Counted from the stretch's first letter, positions 45,222-54,182 are shown. The stretch: DNA of 64,000 bases from Candidatus Methylospira mobilis (GCF_009498235.1 NZ_CP044205.1:3473389-3537388); one strand, 5' to 3'. Notes: generated by a model not told the origin, from the sequence alone. Numbers and translations: made by a program.

Positions 45222-46063
45222 TCGCCGTCCAGGGTGACGGGGTTCTTCAGTACCTTTTTCTCGTCGGAGGTCAGGCGGCGTTCGACTTTTTTGACATCCT
45301 CCGCCGGGGGCAGGCTTTCGGGGCGGATGCCACGGTTGAGGAGGGTTTCGCGGACGGCCTGGTTGTTGGTGACGTGTTCGCGGGAAATCCGGGACTCGCT
45401 GGACATGCCGTGGGTGCGGGCGTTGTGGATGGTGATCTCGGTGGCAAAATCTTTGGCTTTGAGAACAATGGTGGGAGCAAAGTCGGCGAGCGGGCGACTA
45501 TCTGGCACGCGCCACTGGACTTTCATGGCTTGGGTGCTCTTCCCGAATAGCGCTTGGTCGCCCTTGCTGCGGATGAGCGCGAAGTCCTGGTTGCCGCCAG
45601 TTTGCTCGAAGATAACAGAGGAGAGTTCTTTTTCGGTGTCGGAAAGTTTTTTGCGAGCGGAAACGCGCTCGATTTCGAGCAGGCGCTGCTCGATCAGTTC
45701 CGCGCGGCGGGTTTGGATGGCGAAATAAGTCTGGGCGAAAGCGATTTCCTGCTTCCGCGGATCGCCGTTCTGGGCGATCAGGTAGCAGGCGTAGCGGGTG
45801 AGCATGATGTCGTCGATCCACCGCTCTGTCCCGGAGCCGATGATGACCATTTTCCTGACGTCAGGAAAATGGTTCTCCACCGCGTGGCCAGACACCTCGC
45901 AGGCGGTTCTGGCTTTGGCGATCACTGTCTGAAAATTCTCCCACTTGGAATAGCCGAGAAGCTGCTGGAGATCGCGGGCAAGCCAATATTCGACGCCGGT
46001 TTCGGTCTGCCGGGCATGGCCCTCAAAGGTGTCGGTCAGTGATTGTATCTGGCAGGTATCCAT
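45218..46063 (-). CDS. dinD: DinD-family DNA-damage-inducible protein
   Basis: A 281-residue DinD homologue: an N-terminal BRO-like domain (EYWLARDLQQLLGYSKWENFQTVI), the central DIMLTRYACYLIAQNGDPRKQEIAFAQ, and a C-terminal region with KLSDTEKELSSVIFEQTGG. In E. coli DinD is SOS-induced and inhibits RecA filaments. A homologue inside a type I R-M operon could blunt RecA-dependent repair or sense damage caused by HsdR; this is inference. No LexA box was seen. It overlaps hsdS and starts 31 bases after hsdR. Confidence 0.85.
   Translation of the reverse strand: MDTCQIQSLTDTFEGHARQTETGVEYWLARDLQQLLGYSKWENFQTVIAKARTACEVSGHAVENHFPDVRKMVIIGSGTERWIDDIMLTRYACYLIAQNGDPRKQEIAFAQTYFAIQTRRAELIEQRLLEIERVSARKKLSDTEKELSSVIFEQTGGNQDFALIRSKGDQALFGKSTQAMKVQWRVPDSRPLADFAPTIVLKAKDFATEITIHNARTHGMSSESRISREHVTNNQAVRETLLNRGIRPESLPPAEDVKKVERRLTSDEKKVLKNPVTLDGE
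45846..45873. repeat. 28-bp perfect palindrome inside dinD
   Basis: Both arms are exact (ACCATTTTCCTGAC and its complement) with no loop. It falls in an otherwise conserved part of dinD (HFPDVRKMV). Confidence 0.95.
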
Positions 46064-46094
46064 AATTTTCCTCGTGTCGTTTTATGCGGATTTT

Positions 46095-49000
46095 TCACTG
46101 CTCATAGGCCGAAAGGCCTGAAATATCGCGCCCCCCGGCGCGTTTGGTGAGGAGGGGATGAAGGTCTTCCATCAGGGCGAGTTCGGCCTGGGTGCGGGCT
46201 TTCCAGCCGAGGTCGAGCGGGGCCATGAGGTCGCTGAGCTGCTCGCCATCGAAGATCATGCGGTCGAGGATGCCGTCCACGAAGGTTTGCAGGGCGGCGG
46301 TGGCGAGGCCGTGCCGCACAGCGATGGCGGCAAGTTCCTTTGCGTTTATTTCGGCCTTGAAGCGGGTGTAGCCGTCGCGGATGGCGGCCTCGGAGAGGCC
46401 CTCGCCGGCCTTGAGCGTGCCGATGTATTCGGCTATTGTCTCGCGCTCGTTCATGAACTTGGCATCGGCGCCGATGAGGCCGATGAGTTCCTCGCGGCTC
46501 ATCTTCGACTTGCCCGGCCCTTTTTCCGAGAACCTGGCGATGAGGCCCATGATGTAGTCGTAATCGATGACGGCGGAGGCGAAGAGGACGAACTCGAAGT
46601 CGAGCTGATCCACGGGGTCGTCGGAGCCGGGTTTGTCGCCGCCCCTGCCCCGCTGCTCTCTGAGCTTTTTGGCGGTTTCCAGATACTGGCCCTTAAAGCC
46701 GCGCAGGTTTTCCTCGGGCAGCACCTGCTCGATGGCGGCTTTGTTTTCCCCGGTGAGATCGGTGTATTGGTCGAGCTGGGTCTTGAGGCGCTGGACTTCC
46801 TTGAAGTGGGTGATGAAGGCGGCGCGGGCATCGTCGCCCTTCAGATTGGCCACGGCGGAGGGCGTGCAATCAAGTCCCTGGGACTTCATGAAGTCGTCGA
46901 GCTTCTGCACAGCGGTCTCCAGCTTTTTGATCACGACAGGCGCCTTGTCCACCAGCCAGATTTCCCGCGCCTGCTCGCCGGTTTTCTCGCCGGAAAAAAG
47001 GGCGATGGCGGCATCCACGGCGTCCTGCTGCTGGCGGAAGTCGAGGATGTTGCCGTAGGGCTTGGCGCCGTTAAGTACGCGGTTGGTGCGGGAGAAGGCC
47101 TGAATCAAGCCGTGATGCTTGAGGTTTTTGTCCACGTAGAGCGTGTTCAGGAATTTGGAATCGAAGCCGGTGAGCAGCATGTCCACCACGATGGTGATGT
47201 CGATCTTCTGCGCCGGAGGGTAGTCGGCATTCGGCCACTGCTGGTCTTTGATGCGCTTCTGCACGTCCTGGTAGTAGAGATCGAACTCGCCGAGGCGGTG
47301 ATTGGCGCCGTAGCGGGCGTTGTAGTCGGCGAGGATGGCCTTGAGCGCGGCTTTCTTGCCCTCGGGGTCTTCTTCGTTGTCCGCCTGCTCCTGCGGCAGG
47401 TCTTCCTGAATCTGCCTCACATCGGGATCGCCCTCGGCGGGCGGGGAAAAAACGCAGGCGATGTTCAGCGGCTTGAAGTCGGGATCGGCGGCTTGTTTGT
47501 CCGCCTGCATGGTCTTGAACAGCGCGTGGTATTCGATGGCGTCGTTAATTGACGCGGTGGCGAGGATGGCATTGAAGCGGCGTCCGCCGGTGGCGGCATT
47601 GTGCTTGGCAAGAATGGCTTCGATGACGGCCTTCTTGGCGATAGCCTCACCAATTCCCCTCCCTTGGAGGGGTGCCCCGAAGGGGCGGGGTGGTTCTTCC
47701 GGCTTGAAGTAGTCGATGTGGAAGCGCAGGACGTTGCCGTCCTCAATGGCATGGGTGATGGTGTAGGCGTGGAGCTGCTTCTGAAAGAGGTCTTCCGTGG
47801 TGCGCATGGAGGCCTGGGTGTCCTCGATCTTCTGCAAGGCGGCATTGGCCTCGAAGATGGGCGTGCCGGTGAAGCCGAAGAGTTGCGCCTTGGGGAAGAA
47901 GGCTTTGATGGCCTTGTGATTTTCGCCAAACTGCGAGCGGTGGCACTCGTCGAAGATGAAGACGATGCGTTTGTCCGTCAGTGCTTCGAGCTGCTCCTTG
48001 TAGGTGGCCTGGCCGTTTTTGCTGCGCTGCTTGTTGCGCTTGCTGTTTTCGTCCAGCGCAAGGCCGAGCTTCTGGATGGTGGTGACGATGACCTTGTCCG
48101 CGTAGTCCTCTGAAAGCAGGCGGCGCACGAGGGCGGCGGTGTTGGTGTTTTCTTCGACGCAGCCTTCCTGGAACCGGTTGAATTCCTCCCGCGTCTGGCG
48201 GTCGAGGTCTTTGCGATCCACGACGAAGACGCACTTGTGGATGCGGTCGTTTTCCTTCAGCAGGGTGGCAGCCTTGAAGGAGGTAAGCGTCTTGCCGCTG
48301 CCGGTGGTGTGCCAGATGTAGCCGTTGCCGTTGTCGTCATCAATGCACTTCACCATGTGCTGCACGGCATAGACTTGGTAGGGCCGCATGATCATGAGCT
48401 TTTGCTCCCCGGCGAGCAGCACCATGTAGCGGCTGATGGTCCGGCCGAGGTCGCACTTTTTCAGGAAGCGCTCGGCGAACTCGTCGAGTTGGGTGATCTT
48501 GCGGTTGTCCTCGTCTGCGAACTCATAGATGGGCAGGAAGCGCTCGTCGGCATTGAAGGCGAAGTGACGGGCATTGTTGTTGGCGAAGTAGTAGGTGCGG
48601 TCGCGATTGCTGACGATGAAAAGCTGCATGAAGCAGAGCAGCGTCTTACTGTAGCCGTTGCCGGGGTCGTGCTTGTATTCGACGATCTGCTCCATGGCCC
48701 GGCGAGGATTGACGCCGAGCGTCTTCAACTCGATCTGCACTACCGGCACGCCGTTGATGAGAAGAATCACATCGTAGCGGTGGTGGCTGTTGTCCGTGTT
48801 GATGCGGAGCTGGTTGATGACCTCGAAGTGGTTTTTGCACCAGTCCTTGAGGTTGACGAGGGTGTAGTTCAGCGGCGTGTCATCGTCGCGGGTGAAGGCA
48901 TTGATGCTGCGCAGGGTCCTGGCGGCGGCGAAGACATCCGGGGTGACGATTTCATCCAGCAGCCTGGCGAACTCGGCTTCGGTCAGCTTGACCCGGTTGA

Positions 49001-49136
49001 GGGCTTCGAACCTTTCCCGGAAGTTCTTCTCCAGTGCGGCGCGGTCAGTGATGTCCGAGCGGTATTCGTATTTGAGCCCCGTCAGTTTTTCGATGAAGCT
49101 TTGTTCGATTTGTTGTTCAATAGTCTTTATATTCAT
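46095..49136 (-). CDS. hsdR: Type I restriction enzyme subunit HsdR
   Basis: The 1013-residue restriction and translocation subunit. The N-terminal PD-(D/E)XK nuclease has RYDVILLINGVPVVQIELK; the SF2 translocase shows Walker A (HTTGSGKT), the DECH box (FIFDECHRSQFG), and later motifs (ATASINDAIEYH, LLTGFDSKFLNTLYVDKNLK, QAFSRTNR). An insertion PPRPFGAPLQGRGI (near residues 480-495), absent from typical HsdR, is encoded by a palindromic repeat (47654-47694). Start: ATG 49136 gives MNIKTIEQQIEQSF; an ATG at 49157 is in frame and overlaps the AbrB-like gene. It is the first gene of the R-M operon. Confidence 0.93.
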   Translation of the reverse strand: MNIKTIEQQIEQSFIEKLTGLKYEYRSDITDRAALEKNFRERFEALNRVKLTEAEFARLLDEIVTPDVFAAARTLRSINAFTRDDDTPLNYTLVNLKDWCKNHFEVINQLRINTDNSHHRYDVILLINGVPVVQIELKTLGVNPRRAMEQIVEYKHDPGNGYSKTLLCFMQLFIVSNRDRTYYFANNNARHFAFNADERFLPIYEFADEDNRKITQLDEFAERFLKKCDLGRTISRYMVLLAGEQKLMIMRPYQVYAVQHMVKCIDDDNGNGYIWHTTGSGKTLTSFKAATLLKENDRIHKCVFVVDRKDLDRQTREEFNRFQEGCVEENTNTAALVRRLLSEDYADKVIVTTIQKLGLALDENSKRNKQRSKNGQATYKEQLEALTDKRIVFIFDECHRSQFGENHKAIKAFFPKAQLFGFTGTPIFEANAALQKIEDTQASMRTTEDLFQKQLHAYTITHAIEDGNVLRFHIDYFKPEEPPRPFGAPLQGRGIGEAIAKKAVIEAILAKHNAATGGRRFNAILATASINDAIEYHALFKTMQADKQAADPDFKPLNIACVFSPPAEGDPDVRQIQEDLPQEQADNEEDPEGKKAALKAILADYNARYGANHRLGEFDLYYQDVQKRIKDQQWPNADYPPAQKIDITIVVDMLLTGFDSKFLNTLYVDKNLKHHGLIQAFSRTNRVLNGAKPYGNILDFRQQQDAVDAAIALFSGEKTGEQAREIWLVDKAPVVIKKLETAVQKLDDFMKSQGLDCTPSAVANLKGDDARAAFITHFKEVQRLKTQLDQYTDLTGENKAAIEQVLPEENLRGFKGQYLETAKKLREQRGRGGDKPGSDDPVDQLDFEFVLFASAVIDYDYIMGLIARFSEKGPGKSKMSREELIGLIGADAKFMNERETIAEYIGTLKAGEGLSEAAIRDGYTRFKAEINAKELAAIAVRHGLATAALQTFVDGILDRMIFDGEQLSDLMAPLDLGWKARTQAELALMEDLHPLLTKRAGGRDISGLSAYEQ
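47654..47694. repeat. Palindromic repeat inserted in frame within hsdR
   Basis: Two adjacent hairpins, CCCCTCC-CTT-GGAGGGG (47656-47672) and GCCCC-GAA-GGGGC (47674-47686). The coding strand reads as PPRPFGAPLQGRGI. Similar double-hairpin repeats are dispersed in many bacterial genomes. Confidence 0.85.
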
Positions 49137-49140
49137 AATT

Positions 49141-49392
49141 TTAGCATATCGTATCATACCCTCTTATTACGTCAACGGTTGTCGCAAAAAACTCATTGCA
49201 GGCATTCCAGTCACCGCACCTTACTCTGGCGGACTGGCAAGCTTCGTCCGACCAGCGTAACAACACCTGGTCCCCGCTGCTTAAGCCCATTTTCCGGCAT
49301 ATTTCCGCGGGGATGACAATTTGCCCACCTTGAGATACCTGAAAGGCTATGGATGACACATGCCTCCTGCTGCCTTTTCTAATATCCGGCAC
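49141..49392 (-). CDS. AbrB/SpoVT-type small DNA-binding protein
   Basis: An 83-codon frame with a swapped-hairpin AbrB core: FQVSQGGQIVIPAEICRKMGLSSGDQVLLRW. AbrB/MazE-like proteins act as transcription factors or antitoxins. The C-terminal half (CQSARVRCGDWNACNEFF) is Cys-rich and unlike usual antitoxin tails. Start codon is GTG at 49392; GTG 49359, following GGAGG by three bases, is an alternative. It overlaps the upstream possible start of hsdR and could regulate the R-M operon. No toxin gene is beside it. Confidence 0.65.
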   Translation of the reverse strand: MPDIRKGSRRHVSSIAFQVSQGGQIVIPAEICRKMGLSSGDQVLLRWSDEACQSARVRCGDWNACNEFFATTVDVIRGYDTIC

Positions 49393-49464
49393 TTTAAAGC
49401 CCCAAGCCAGCCGAAAACAATCGCTTTCCGCGCTTCCAGAACCCTGTTCACTGTGTCATTATTT

Positions 49465-49494
49465 TTGATAATATTACCCACAATTACATACTAT
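49465..49494 (+). promoter_or_regulatory. Candidate sigma-70 promoter for cbbQ-cbbO
   Basis: TTGATA (49465-49470), an 18-base spacer and TACTAT (49489-49494) lie 24 bases upstream of the cbbQ start in an AT-rich stretch between the restriction island and cbbQ. Confidence 0.45.
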
Positions 49495-49517
49495 TTTAAT
49501 CAGGAATAGCTCAGCCC

Positions 49518-50330
49518 ATGACCACACATTTCGATATCAACCACTATCGAATCGAGCAGGAACCCTATTATCAGGCCCAGCAAAACGAGGTTGCGCTGTA
49601 TGAAGCCGCTTATGCGGCGCGCCTGCCGGTGATGCTGAAAGGCCCGACCGGTTGCGGCAAGTCGCGGTTTGTCGAATACATGGCGTGGAAGCTCGGCAAG
49701 CCGCTGATTACCGTGGCCTGCAACGAGGACATGACCGCTTCCGATCTGGTCGGGCGCTATCTGCTCGACAGCAACGGCACGCGCTGGCTCGACGGCCCGC
49801 TGACGCTGGCGGCGCGTCATGGCGCGATTTGCTACCTGGACGAGATCGTCGAAGCGCGGCAGGACACCACGGTGGTGATTCACCCCCTAACCGATCACCG
49901 CCGCTGTTTACCACTCGACAAGAAAGGCGAACTGATTGCGGCCCATGCCGACTTTCAGATGGTCATTTCGTATAATCCCGGCTATCAAAGCCTGATGAAA
50001 GACCTGAAGCAATCGACCAAACAGCGCTTTATCGCTTTCGATTTCGACTATCCGTCGCAGGAAACCGAAACCGCGATCGTCGCCAGGGAAACCGGCCTCG
50101 ACGCCGAACGCGCGCATCTATTGGTGCGCGTCGGTCATGCCGCTCGCAACCTGAAAGGCCATGGGCTGGATGAAGGCGTATCCACACGCCTGCTGGTTTA
50201 TGCGGCCACACTGATGGTATCCGGCGTTTCCGCCGACGATGCCTGCCAACTGGCGCTGATTCGTCCGATTACCGACGACGCGGAAATCCGTTCGACGCTG
50301 GAACACGCCATTCAGGCGATTTTCGGGTAA
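49518..50330 (+). CDS. cbbQ: RuBisCO activase AAA+ ATPase CbbQ
   Basis: A 270-residue MoxR-type AAA+ ATPase that, with CbbO, removes inhibitory sugar phosphates from RuBisCO active sites. Walker A is GPTGCGKS (42-49), Walker B ICYLDEIVEA (about 97-106), and the sensor region ISYNPGYQSLMKDLK; the QTKQRF/arginine finger area is STKQRFIAFDFDYPS. It partners the CbbO encoded two bases downstream. The same type of QO pair normally follows cbbM directly; here cbbM is 18.5 kb upstream. Confidence 0.94.
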   Translation: MTTHFDINHYRIEQEPYYQAQQNEVALYEAAYAARLPVMLKGPTGCGKSRFVEYMAWKLGKPLITVACNEDMTASDLVGRYLLDSNGTRWLDGPLTLAARHGAICYLDEIVEARQDTTVVIHPLTDHRRCLPLDKKGELIAAHADFQMVISYNPGYQSLMKDLKQSTKQRFIAFDFDYPSQETETAIVARETGLDAERAHLLVRVGHAARNLKGHGLDEGVSTRLLVYAATLMVSGVSADDACQLALIRPITDDAEIRSTLEHAIQAIFG

Positions 50331-50332
50331 CC

Positions 50333-52603
50333 GTGACCAGCGCGGACATACCCGAAGCACTGGCGGCTTACTGGACGCAGCTCGATACCGGCTTTGCCGA
50401 CGCTAAAACCGGTTTTGCCGCCTGCATGTCCTCGGCGCTGGCCTGTTTGACTCCGGACGGCGTCAGCGCCTATCTTGCCGCAGCGCGCTTTCTCGGCAAA
50501 ATGGGACGCGGCGCGGAGCCGATGCTGGCGTTTCTGCAGGATTGGCCCGATATTGCACGCGTAGTGGGCGAAGACGCGCTGCCGGACGTCATGGCCTGCG
50601 CCCAGACCATCAACCGCTCGCCCAACGGCAAGGCCATCGCGCCGTTCATTGCTTCGCTTGCCCCGATCGCCACATCATTGCGCGACCGTAGCGGGCTGGC
50701 TCAATACCTGGCGCTGGTCGGCGACTTCCTGCAGCGCACCACCGGTTCGATACACGGTATCCACACCACTTTTGCCAGCCCCGGCCTGCCGGAATTTTTC
50801 AGGCAGACGCCGCTGCTGTACAACGAACTGTCTCAGGAAGGCGTCAGCCGCTGGGTGGATTACGGCATACGCAACTACGGCACTCACCCGGAACGCCAGC
50901 GCGAGTATTTCAACCTGCTGACGCCGGACAGCCGCGCGGTTTTTCAGCGTGAACGCCCCGGCACGCGCTTCGCGGAACATGAACGCGCTTTTGCTGGAAC
51001 GCTGCAGGCGCTTTGGCGGGATGAATGTCCGATTTATGCGTTTTCGACGCTGAACAACGGCGAACACGATGCGCTCGCGCCTTTGCAGCCCTATTACGAC
51101 GGCAACGGTCTCCACCTGCCCGACTTGTACCGCGACCGCACCGGTATCGGCGGCATGGACCGCTATAGAATCGCGCTCGCGCATATGGCCGCGCACCGGC
51201 GCTGGAGCCGGGCGATCATCGCCGACAACTTCAGCCCCGCGCAACGCTACGCCATCGAAACTTTCGAAGACGCGCGCGTCGATTGCCTGACGATACAGAC
51301 CTACCCCGGCCTGCGCCCGCTGTTATTGGCGCTGCATCCCAAACCGCGCGAGAATGCCTGCGATGAAAAACAGCAGTCGGCGGTACGCCATCGTCTGGCA
51401 TTGCTGTCTCGTGCGCTGCTCGATCCGAACCATGGCTACCGGAATGCCGATATTCTGGATTTTGCCGCGCAATTTCGCGCGGCGCTGGCGCAGGGCGTGT
51501 CCGGCACCCGCGATATGGCCGATCTGGCTATCCGTTTCGTCGCCAAAACGCGGCGGCAATCCGATCAACTGCCCAACGTGCATTTCGACGATACCCATAT
51601 CGACTACCGCGACGATAATCGACACTTATGGATATTCATAGAAGAAGGCGACGAAGAAACCGCATTCGATCATCAGCCGCAGCCGACACAAACCGCGGAA
51701 GCAGCGGGCCTGCCGCCAAGACTTTATCCCGAATGGGATTACGCCAGCCAGTCCTATCGCCCGGATTGGGTCAGCGTGTACGAATCGCTGCAACCGGCGG
51801 GCAATGCCTCTTACATTGATCACTTGCTGGAGAAACATGCAACGCTGGCCAAACGCCTGCAGCGCCTGCTGGAACAGTTGAAACCGCAGAACAAGACGCG
51901 CATCCGCTATCAGGAAGACGGCAGCGAGCTGGACCTGGACATCGCGTTGCGCGCGCTGGTCGATTACCGTAGCGGCAACACCCCCGATCCACGCATCAAT
52001 ATGAGCCACGAAAGCGACAGCCGCGACATCGCGGTACTGCTGCTGCTGGATTTATCGGCATCGCTGAACGAAAAAAGCGCCGGTCACGAACGTTCGCTGC
52101 TGGCGCTGAGTCAGGAAGCGGTTTCGCTGCTGGGCTGGGCCACCGATCGCCTCGGCGACGCGCTGGCGATTGCCGGATTTCAATCCAATACGCGCCATGA
52201 AGTGCATTACCGGCACATCAAGGGATACAGCGAAAACTGGGACGATAACGTTAAAAGCAGGCTCGCCGGGCTGGAAGCAGGCTACTCGACGCGCATGGGC
52301 GCGGCGATGCGGCACGCCGCGCATTACCTGGATAACCGGAAAGAGGACAAGAAGCTGATGTTGATACTGACCGACGGCGAACCGGCGGATATCGACGCGC
52401 ACGACCCGAAGATGCTGATTGCCGATGCGCACAAGGCTGTGCAGGAACTGGAGCTGCGTGGTATTTATAGCTATTGTATTAACCTGGACGCACGCGCCGA
52501 CAACTATGTCGGCGATATTTTCGGCTCCCATTACATGGTAATCGACAATGTCGAGCGCCTGCCGGAACGCTTGCCGTTGCTGTTCATGGCATTGACGAGG
52601 TAA
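50333..52603 (+). CDS. cbbO: RuBisCO activation adaptor CbbO (VWA domain)
   Basis: A 756-residue protein that docks the CbbQ hexamer to RuBisCO. The C-terminal von Willebrand factor A domain has an intact MIDAS motif DLSAS (from residue 573), then a Thr-containing loop (GYSTRMGAAM) and ILTDGEPADID. The N-terminal region is helical and CbbO-specific. Start is GTG at 50333, two bases after cbbQ. The following aminopeptidase gene begins two bases after its stop, implying one transcript. Confidence 0.93.
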   Translation: MTSADIPEALAAYWTQLDTGFADAKTGFAACMSSALACLTPDGVSAYLAAARFLGKMGRGAEPMLAFLQDWPDIARVVGEDALPDVMACAQTINRSPNGKAIAPFIASLAPIATSLRDRSGLAQYLALVGDFLQRTTGSIHGIHTTFASPGLPEFFRQTPLLYNELSQEGVSRWVDYGIRNYGTHPERQREYFNLLTPDSRAVFQRERPGTRFAEHERAFAGTLQALWRDECPIYAFSTLNNGEHDALAPLQPYYDGNGLHLPDLYRDRTGIGGMDRYRIALAHMAAHRRWSRAIIADNFSPAQRYAIETFEDARVDCLTIQTYPGLRPLLLALHPKPRENACDEKQQSAVRHRLALLSRALLDPNHGYRNADILDFAAQFRAALAQGVSGTRDMADLAIRFVAKTRRQSDQLPNVHFDDTHIDYRDDNRHLWIFIEEGDEETAFDHQPQPTQTAEAAGLPPRLYPEWDYASQSYRPDWVSVYESLQPAGNASYIDHLLEKHATLAKRLQRLLEQLKPQNKTRIRYQEDGSELDLDIALRALVDYRSGNTPDPRINMSHESDSRDIAVLLLLDLSASLNEKSAGHERSLLALSQEAVSLLGWATDRLGDALAIAGFQSNTRHEVHYRHIKGYSENWDDNVKSRLAGLEAGYSTRMGAAMRHAAHYLDNRKEDKKLMLILTDGEPADIDAHDPKMLIADAHKAVQELELRGIYSYCINLDARADNYVGDIFGSHYMVIDNVERLPERLPLLFMALTR

Positions 52604-52605
52604 CT

Positions 52606-53943
52606 ATGACATATCCATTAAAAATCGAAGAGGAACAACAGCTCAACGCAAGCAGGCTGCTCCGTTTTATCGACAACAGCCCCAGCCCCTGGCATGCGGC
52701 GGCGTCCATTGCCGCACAATTGGAACAAGCCGGTTACCGTCGCTACAGCGAACAGCAAGGCTGGCGCCTGAAATCCGGCGACAAGGGCTATGTATTGCGC
52801 GCCGACGCTTCGCTGATCTGCTTTCGTATCGGCAACGAACCTTTACGGCAAACCGGCTTTCGTGTCATCGGCGCGCATACCGATTCGCCGGGATTGCGCG
52901 TAAAACCCAGGCCGGTGATTGCTTCCGGCAACATGCTGCGCCTGGGCGTTGAAATATACGGCGGCCCGATCCTGGCCACTTTTACCGATCGCGATCTGAG
53001 TCTGGCCGGCAGGCTGATCATCAGAAACGACGGCGGCAGCCTTGAAATGCGCTTAATCCGCTTCGCCCAGCCACTGGTCAGGCTGCCCAATCTGCCGATA
53101 CATCTGAATCGCAACGTCAATGAGGACGGACTCAAACTCCACAAGCAGAATGAACTGCCGCTGCTGTTCGGCAATATCGAATCGTCCGACGACAATAGCC
53201 GGGCGCTGTTGGCGCTGCTGGCGGAACAGGCCGCAATCGACGCCGACGCGATAGTCAGCACGGAACTGAGCGTATGCGACACGCAATGCGGCTCGTTTTG
53301 GGGTTCTAGCAACGAATTCATCGCCAATAGCCAGCTCGACAATCTGGCTTCCTGCCACGCCGCGCTGACCGCATTAACCGCGCAGGAAAGCAGCGCAGCC
53401 ACCAGCGTATGCGGATTTTTCGACCATGAAGAAGTCGGCAGCGTCAGCTACCAGGGGGCAGGAGGCAATTTTCTTTCGGTGCTGCTGGAGCGCATTGCGC
53501 AAGCATCGGGCTTAAGCGATGAAGACCACAACCGGGCCATTGCATCGAGCTTTTTCGTCAGCGCCGACATGGCGCATGCCTGGCACCCGAACTTCCCCGC
53601 CGTTTACGACGAGCAGCATCGTATTTTCGTCAACAAGGGCCCGGTCATCAAACACAACGCCAATCAAAGCTATGCGACCAGCGCCGTATCCGAAGCCTGT
53701 TTTATCGGTTGGTGCGAAGCAGCCGGAGTCGAATACCAACGCTATGTCCATTGCAACGATCTGCGTTGCGGCGGCACCATCGGCTCTACGCTGGCGGCTT
53801 CGCTGGGTATGCGAACAGTAGATGTGGGCAATCCGCTATGGGCCATGCACAGCCTGCGCGAAAGCGCAGGCGTGCTGGATCACAGCGCCATGATCCGGGT
53901 TATGGAACAGTTTTTTCAATGCGGGCGCATTGCGTCCGGCTAG
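52606..53943 (+). CDS. M18-family aminopeptidase (ApeB-like)
   Basis: A 445-residue di-zinc aminopeptidase that removes N-terminal residues from peptides in the cytoplasm. Metal ligands and catalytic residues are visible: GAHTDSPGLRVKP (His), NSQLDNLASC (bridging Asp), CGFFDHEEVGSVS (catalytic and ligand Glu), VSADMAHAWHPN (Asp) and the final His in TSAVSEAC...HCNDLRCGGTIGS. Length is normal (about 430). It shares the cbbQO transcript by spacing only; no functional link to CO2 fixation is known. Confidence 0.93.
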   Translation: MTYPLKIEEEQQLNASRLLRFIDNSPSPWHAAASIAAQLEQAGYRRYSEQQGWRLKSGDKGYVLRADASLICFRIGNEPLRQTGFRVIGAHTDSPGLRVKPRPVIASGNMLRLGVEIYGGPILATFTDRDLSLAGRLIIRNDGGSLEMRLIRFAQPLVRLPNLPIHLNRNVNEDGLKLHKQNELPLLFGNIESSDDNSRALLALLAEQAAIDADAIVSTELSVCDTQCGSFWGSSNEFIANSQLDNLASCHAALTALTAQESSAATSVCGFFDHEEVGSVSYQGAGGNFLSVLLERIAQASGLSDEDHNRAIASSFFVSADMAHAWHPNFPAVYDEQHRIFVNKGPVIKHNANQSYATSAVSEACFIGWCEAAGVEYQRYVHCNDLRCGGTIGSTLAASLGMRTVDVGNPLWAMHSLRESAGVLDHSAMIRVMEQFFQCGRIASG

Positions 53944-54029
53944 AACCGACCGCCGTTAGCTCCACCGACCGGACCGGCAACAGGCGGTTGAAGATGCCGG
54001 CTGCTCTCTGCCAGGATATACGCATACCA

Positions 54030-54067
54030 TGAACCAATCCAGTGCACATTCATATCCTAATGGTGCA
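54030..54067 (+). promoter_or_regulatory. Tandem NtrC-binding sites (candidates)
   Basis: Site 1, TGAACCAATCCAGTGCA (54030-54046), matches the consensus TGCACCA-N3-TGGTGCA at 11 of 14 fixed positions. Site 2 (54051-54067) has a perfect TGGTGCA right half and a weak left half. Their centres are 21 bp apart, two helical turns, and about 140 and 120 bp upstream of the predicted start of transcription, the usual enhancer placement. Confidence 0.6.
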
Positions 54068-54152
54068 TTGCCAACCGGCTAAAACGTCTGCGCCATAACG
54101 ACAATAAAATATTTTTCACATACATTACAATATATTGAAGCAATGCCATCTT

Positions 54153-54169
54153 TTGGCATAGTAAGTGCG
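54153..54169 (+). promoter_or_regulatory. Sigma-54 promoter (-24/-12)
   Basis: TTGGCATAGTAAGTGCG keeps the invariant GG (54155-54156) and GC (54167-54168) at the correct 10-base separation of the consensus TGGCACG-N4-TTGC. Predicted transcription start about 54180. Confidence 0.7.
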
Positions 54170-54182
54170 TCAGGTTAACCAA

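Noticed and set aside
46158..47552. 464-codon open frame on the plus strand
   Set aside because: Antisense to hsdR, low complexity (Gly, Glu, Val, Leu rich), no domain; an artefact of hsdR codon use. Similar long antisense frames (5083-6300, 48237-49316, 9575-10510, 29824-30969, 40293-41267) were dropped for the same reason.
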